Shown here one piece after another: positions 62,660-64,000 of a DNA stretch of 64,000 nt. Below the pieces are notes generated by a model, which saw nothing but the letters and a program-made list of their open reading frames with translations, was not told where the DNA came from and made no database searches. A program made the translations under genes and the position numbers. Numbering within the stretch: the stretch's first letter is position 1; the number at the start of each line of letters is the position of its first letter. Source of the DNA: Haemonchus contortus (lineage: Eukaryota; Nematoda; Chromadorea; Rhabditida; Trichostrongylidae); the NCBI GenBank assembly GCA_000469685.2, contig LS997567.1, positions 43,872,275 to 43,936,274 of the forward strand, read 5' to 3'.

Positions 62660-63830
62660 TGAACAGATGTCATCAACCATGAAAGGCGTTCGTTGACTGT
62701 TCCTCGTCTATCCGCATAGCTAAAAAAGAGCAAACTACGAAAAAATGGAGGAAATCGACTTCTGGCCTGCTTTACTACCTCACTCTAAAAACAGACATTA
62801 GGACGATGAAAAAACAAGTAGTAGGGAGACTGGATTCAGCTCTTTAAAAATCGCAGGTATTTCTGTAACGAGGGCTATCTTGGCAGTCGCTTTGACATTT
62901 TATTCGGTGATTTCGACAATCTATTTCGCTAAAAGTCTTATTGTTAGCCAGCATTAGGGTAATAATATATGTATGTATTGCGTTATACCTCGAATCACGG
63001 ATCACGAATACTGGAGGGGCACTCATCAGATTCAAAGAAAAGCACAAGTTCACCAAGAATTCGAGAATCTGTCACCAGATATACTCAAAGCAGCACCGAC
63101 CTTGGCACCAGACAAACCGATTTCGCGTCCCGCAAGTCCCCTGACTTAGGCAAAAACATTGTGATTGGTACCTCTCCATATGGCTCCTTCAAAAGCCTAA
63201 TAGAGAAACTGTGCGGAAAACCCCCCATTCCCTATGAAGTAAGGCGAAATTTTGGACACACACAATCATACCGACATGATGATGTAAAAGTAACCAACAA
63301 CTAAAAAACAATGGAACTACACTTGATTCCATGAAATGATTCAGAGGCTATCAAATGAGCTGAACGAACCTCAACTTTGGAAATGCAAAGGGTAATCATG
63401 TTTGAATTCAGAACAAAGAATCCCTAGTCATTGAAGCATTGTATGCCTCGCTAATAATAGGCTCGAATTTGGGCGGGCTGTCTGTGGGGGCCAGATCGAA
63501 TCGGAGATCGAACCGAAACCGATCTATAGCAGCAACACTGCCAACCTTCAACCTTACTTGGTACTAATCTTGGTACTAATGATCTGGATAAACTGTGGCG
63601 AAAAAACTCAAGAACTTCAACACCAACGGTAATTACCTAAAAAATATATGGCGAAACGTTCATAACAGCGAACGTCTCGCAATTCTACTAAATGTTGACA
63701 AAATATTATGACTGTAAGAAATATTATAGTGAAAAGGATGAAAATTTTGATGGAAGCAAGAAACATAGTGGAAAAGCTCTACAATCAACATGACTATGTC
63801 ATAAAAGCTTTCACAGTTCTAGAAGGTAGA
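62660..63830 (-). pseudogene. Decayed duplicate of the 3' part of huntingtin
   Basis: It is colinear with about 44800-46350 in the same orientation, exons and introns included. The strongest coding match is 63010-63125 against the exon 45208-45382: minus-strand words such as RDA, SVLL, RILGE and ESDECPSSI mirror RDA, SVLL, RVLGI and KSDEYPSNI, but with an in-frame stop after SVLL and frame disruption. Intronic matches also persist: 63590-63815 against 46105-46345, sharing ACTGTGGCGAAAAA and GTGAAAAGGATG-type words. The last huntingtin exon is not seen in the copy. It sits upstream of the intact gene, so this is a partial direct duplication, now broken. Confidence 0.7.
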
Positions 63831-64000
63831 TATCAGCCTGCTTACACCGCAGGACCGACAAACGTCGCACAATCATCACATTAACAAAATCGTACTAACA
63901 CCTGGATCAGTAGCATGATATGTAAGCAACAGCCTGGCAGTCGTTGTCGGGAGTGTGTTGGACAGCGGGGCAGTACGGAACCGCCGTACCGCCAGCCGAT
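63831..64000. other. Right edge of the window
   Basis: No feature recognised. GC content rises over the last 70 bases, suggesting the start of another repeat or gene outside the window. Confidence 0.3.

Noticed and set aside
1..64000. CRISPR arrays, rRNA and intact tRNA genes
   Set aside because: No spaced direct repeats with unique spacers, no rRNA-like blocks and no closed cloverleaf were seen.

Overview
The window looks like nuclear DNA of a clade V (strongylid/hookworm-like) nematode. Genes are broken into many small exons separated by introns that are often only 40-70 bp, with TTTTCAG or TTTNAG acceptors. The recognisable proteins are animal housekeeping and regulatory proteins: COG7, an HNF4-class nuclear receptor and huntingtin. 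The spaces between are filled with old, broken transposons, hairpin MITEs and simple repeats. No bacterial operon, rRNA gene, intact tRNA gene or CRISPR array was seen. Species cannot be fixed from the sequence alone.

Layout. 1-5299: a degenerate Mutator-like (MULE) DNA transposon on the minus strand. Its 65-bp inverted ends match perfectly, and one end lies exactly at the window edge. It carries C2H2, MULE, SWIM and PHD-like regions, broken by several frameshifts. 6248-6377: a 21-bp minisatellite. 7323-12154 (+): cogc-7, the Golgi tethering subunit COG7, in 15 exons with one apparent 1-bp frameshift in exon 3. 12730-14332: a very large foldback, with arms of about 770 bp and a 70-bp loop. 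17836-27883 (-): an HNF4-class nuclear hormone receptor in 11 exons, fully resolvable to about 422 residues. 27884-42759: about 15 kb without a supportable gene. 42760-43501 (+): a small putative secreted-protein gene with C runs in both exons. 44440-60861 (-): a large huntingtin orthologue with an N17-like first exon and no polyglutamine. 62050-62537 (-): the last two exons of an unidentified gene. 62660-63830 (-): a decayed duplicate of the 3' part of huntingtin, lying upstream of the real gene.

The genes do not form a pathway. COG7 acts in retrograde Golgi trafficking, the receptor in transcription, and huntingtin is a HEAT-repeat scaffold. The most unusual elements are DNA-level: a family of three short palindromic MITEs (68, 82 and 140 bp) with matching 3-bp A/T target duplications, two of them in huntingtin introns; the giant foldback; the partial huntingtin duplication; and recurrent runs of 11-15 C or G. 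Exon coordinates were derived by hand from reading frame, splice sites and remembered family similarity. No alignment or expression data were used.
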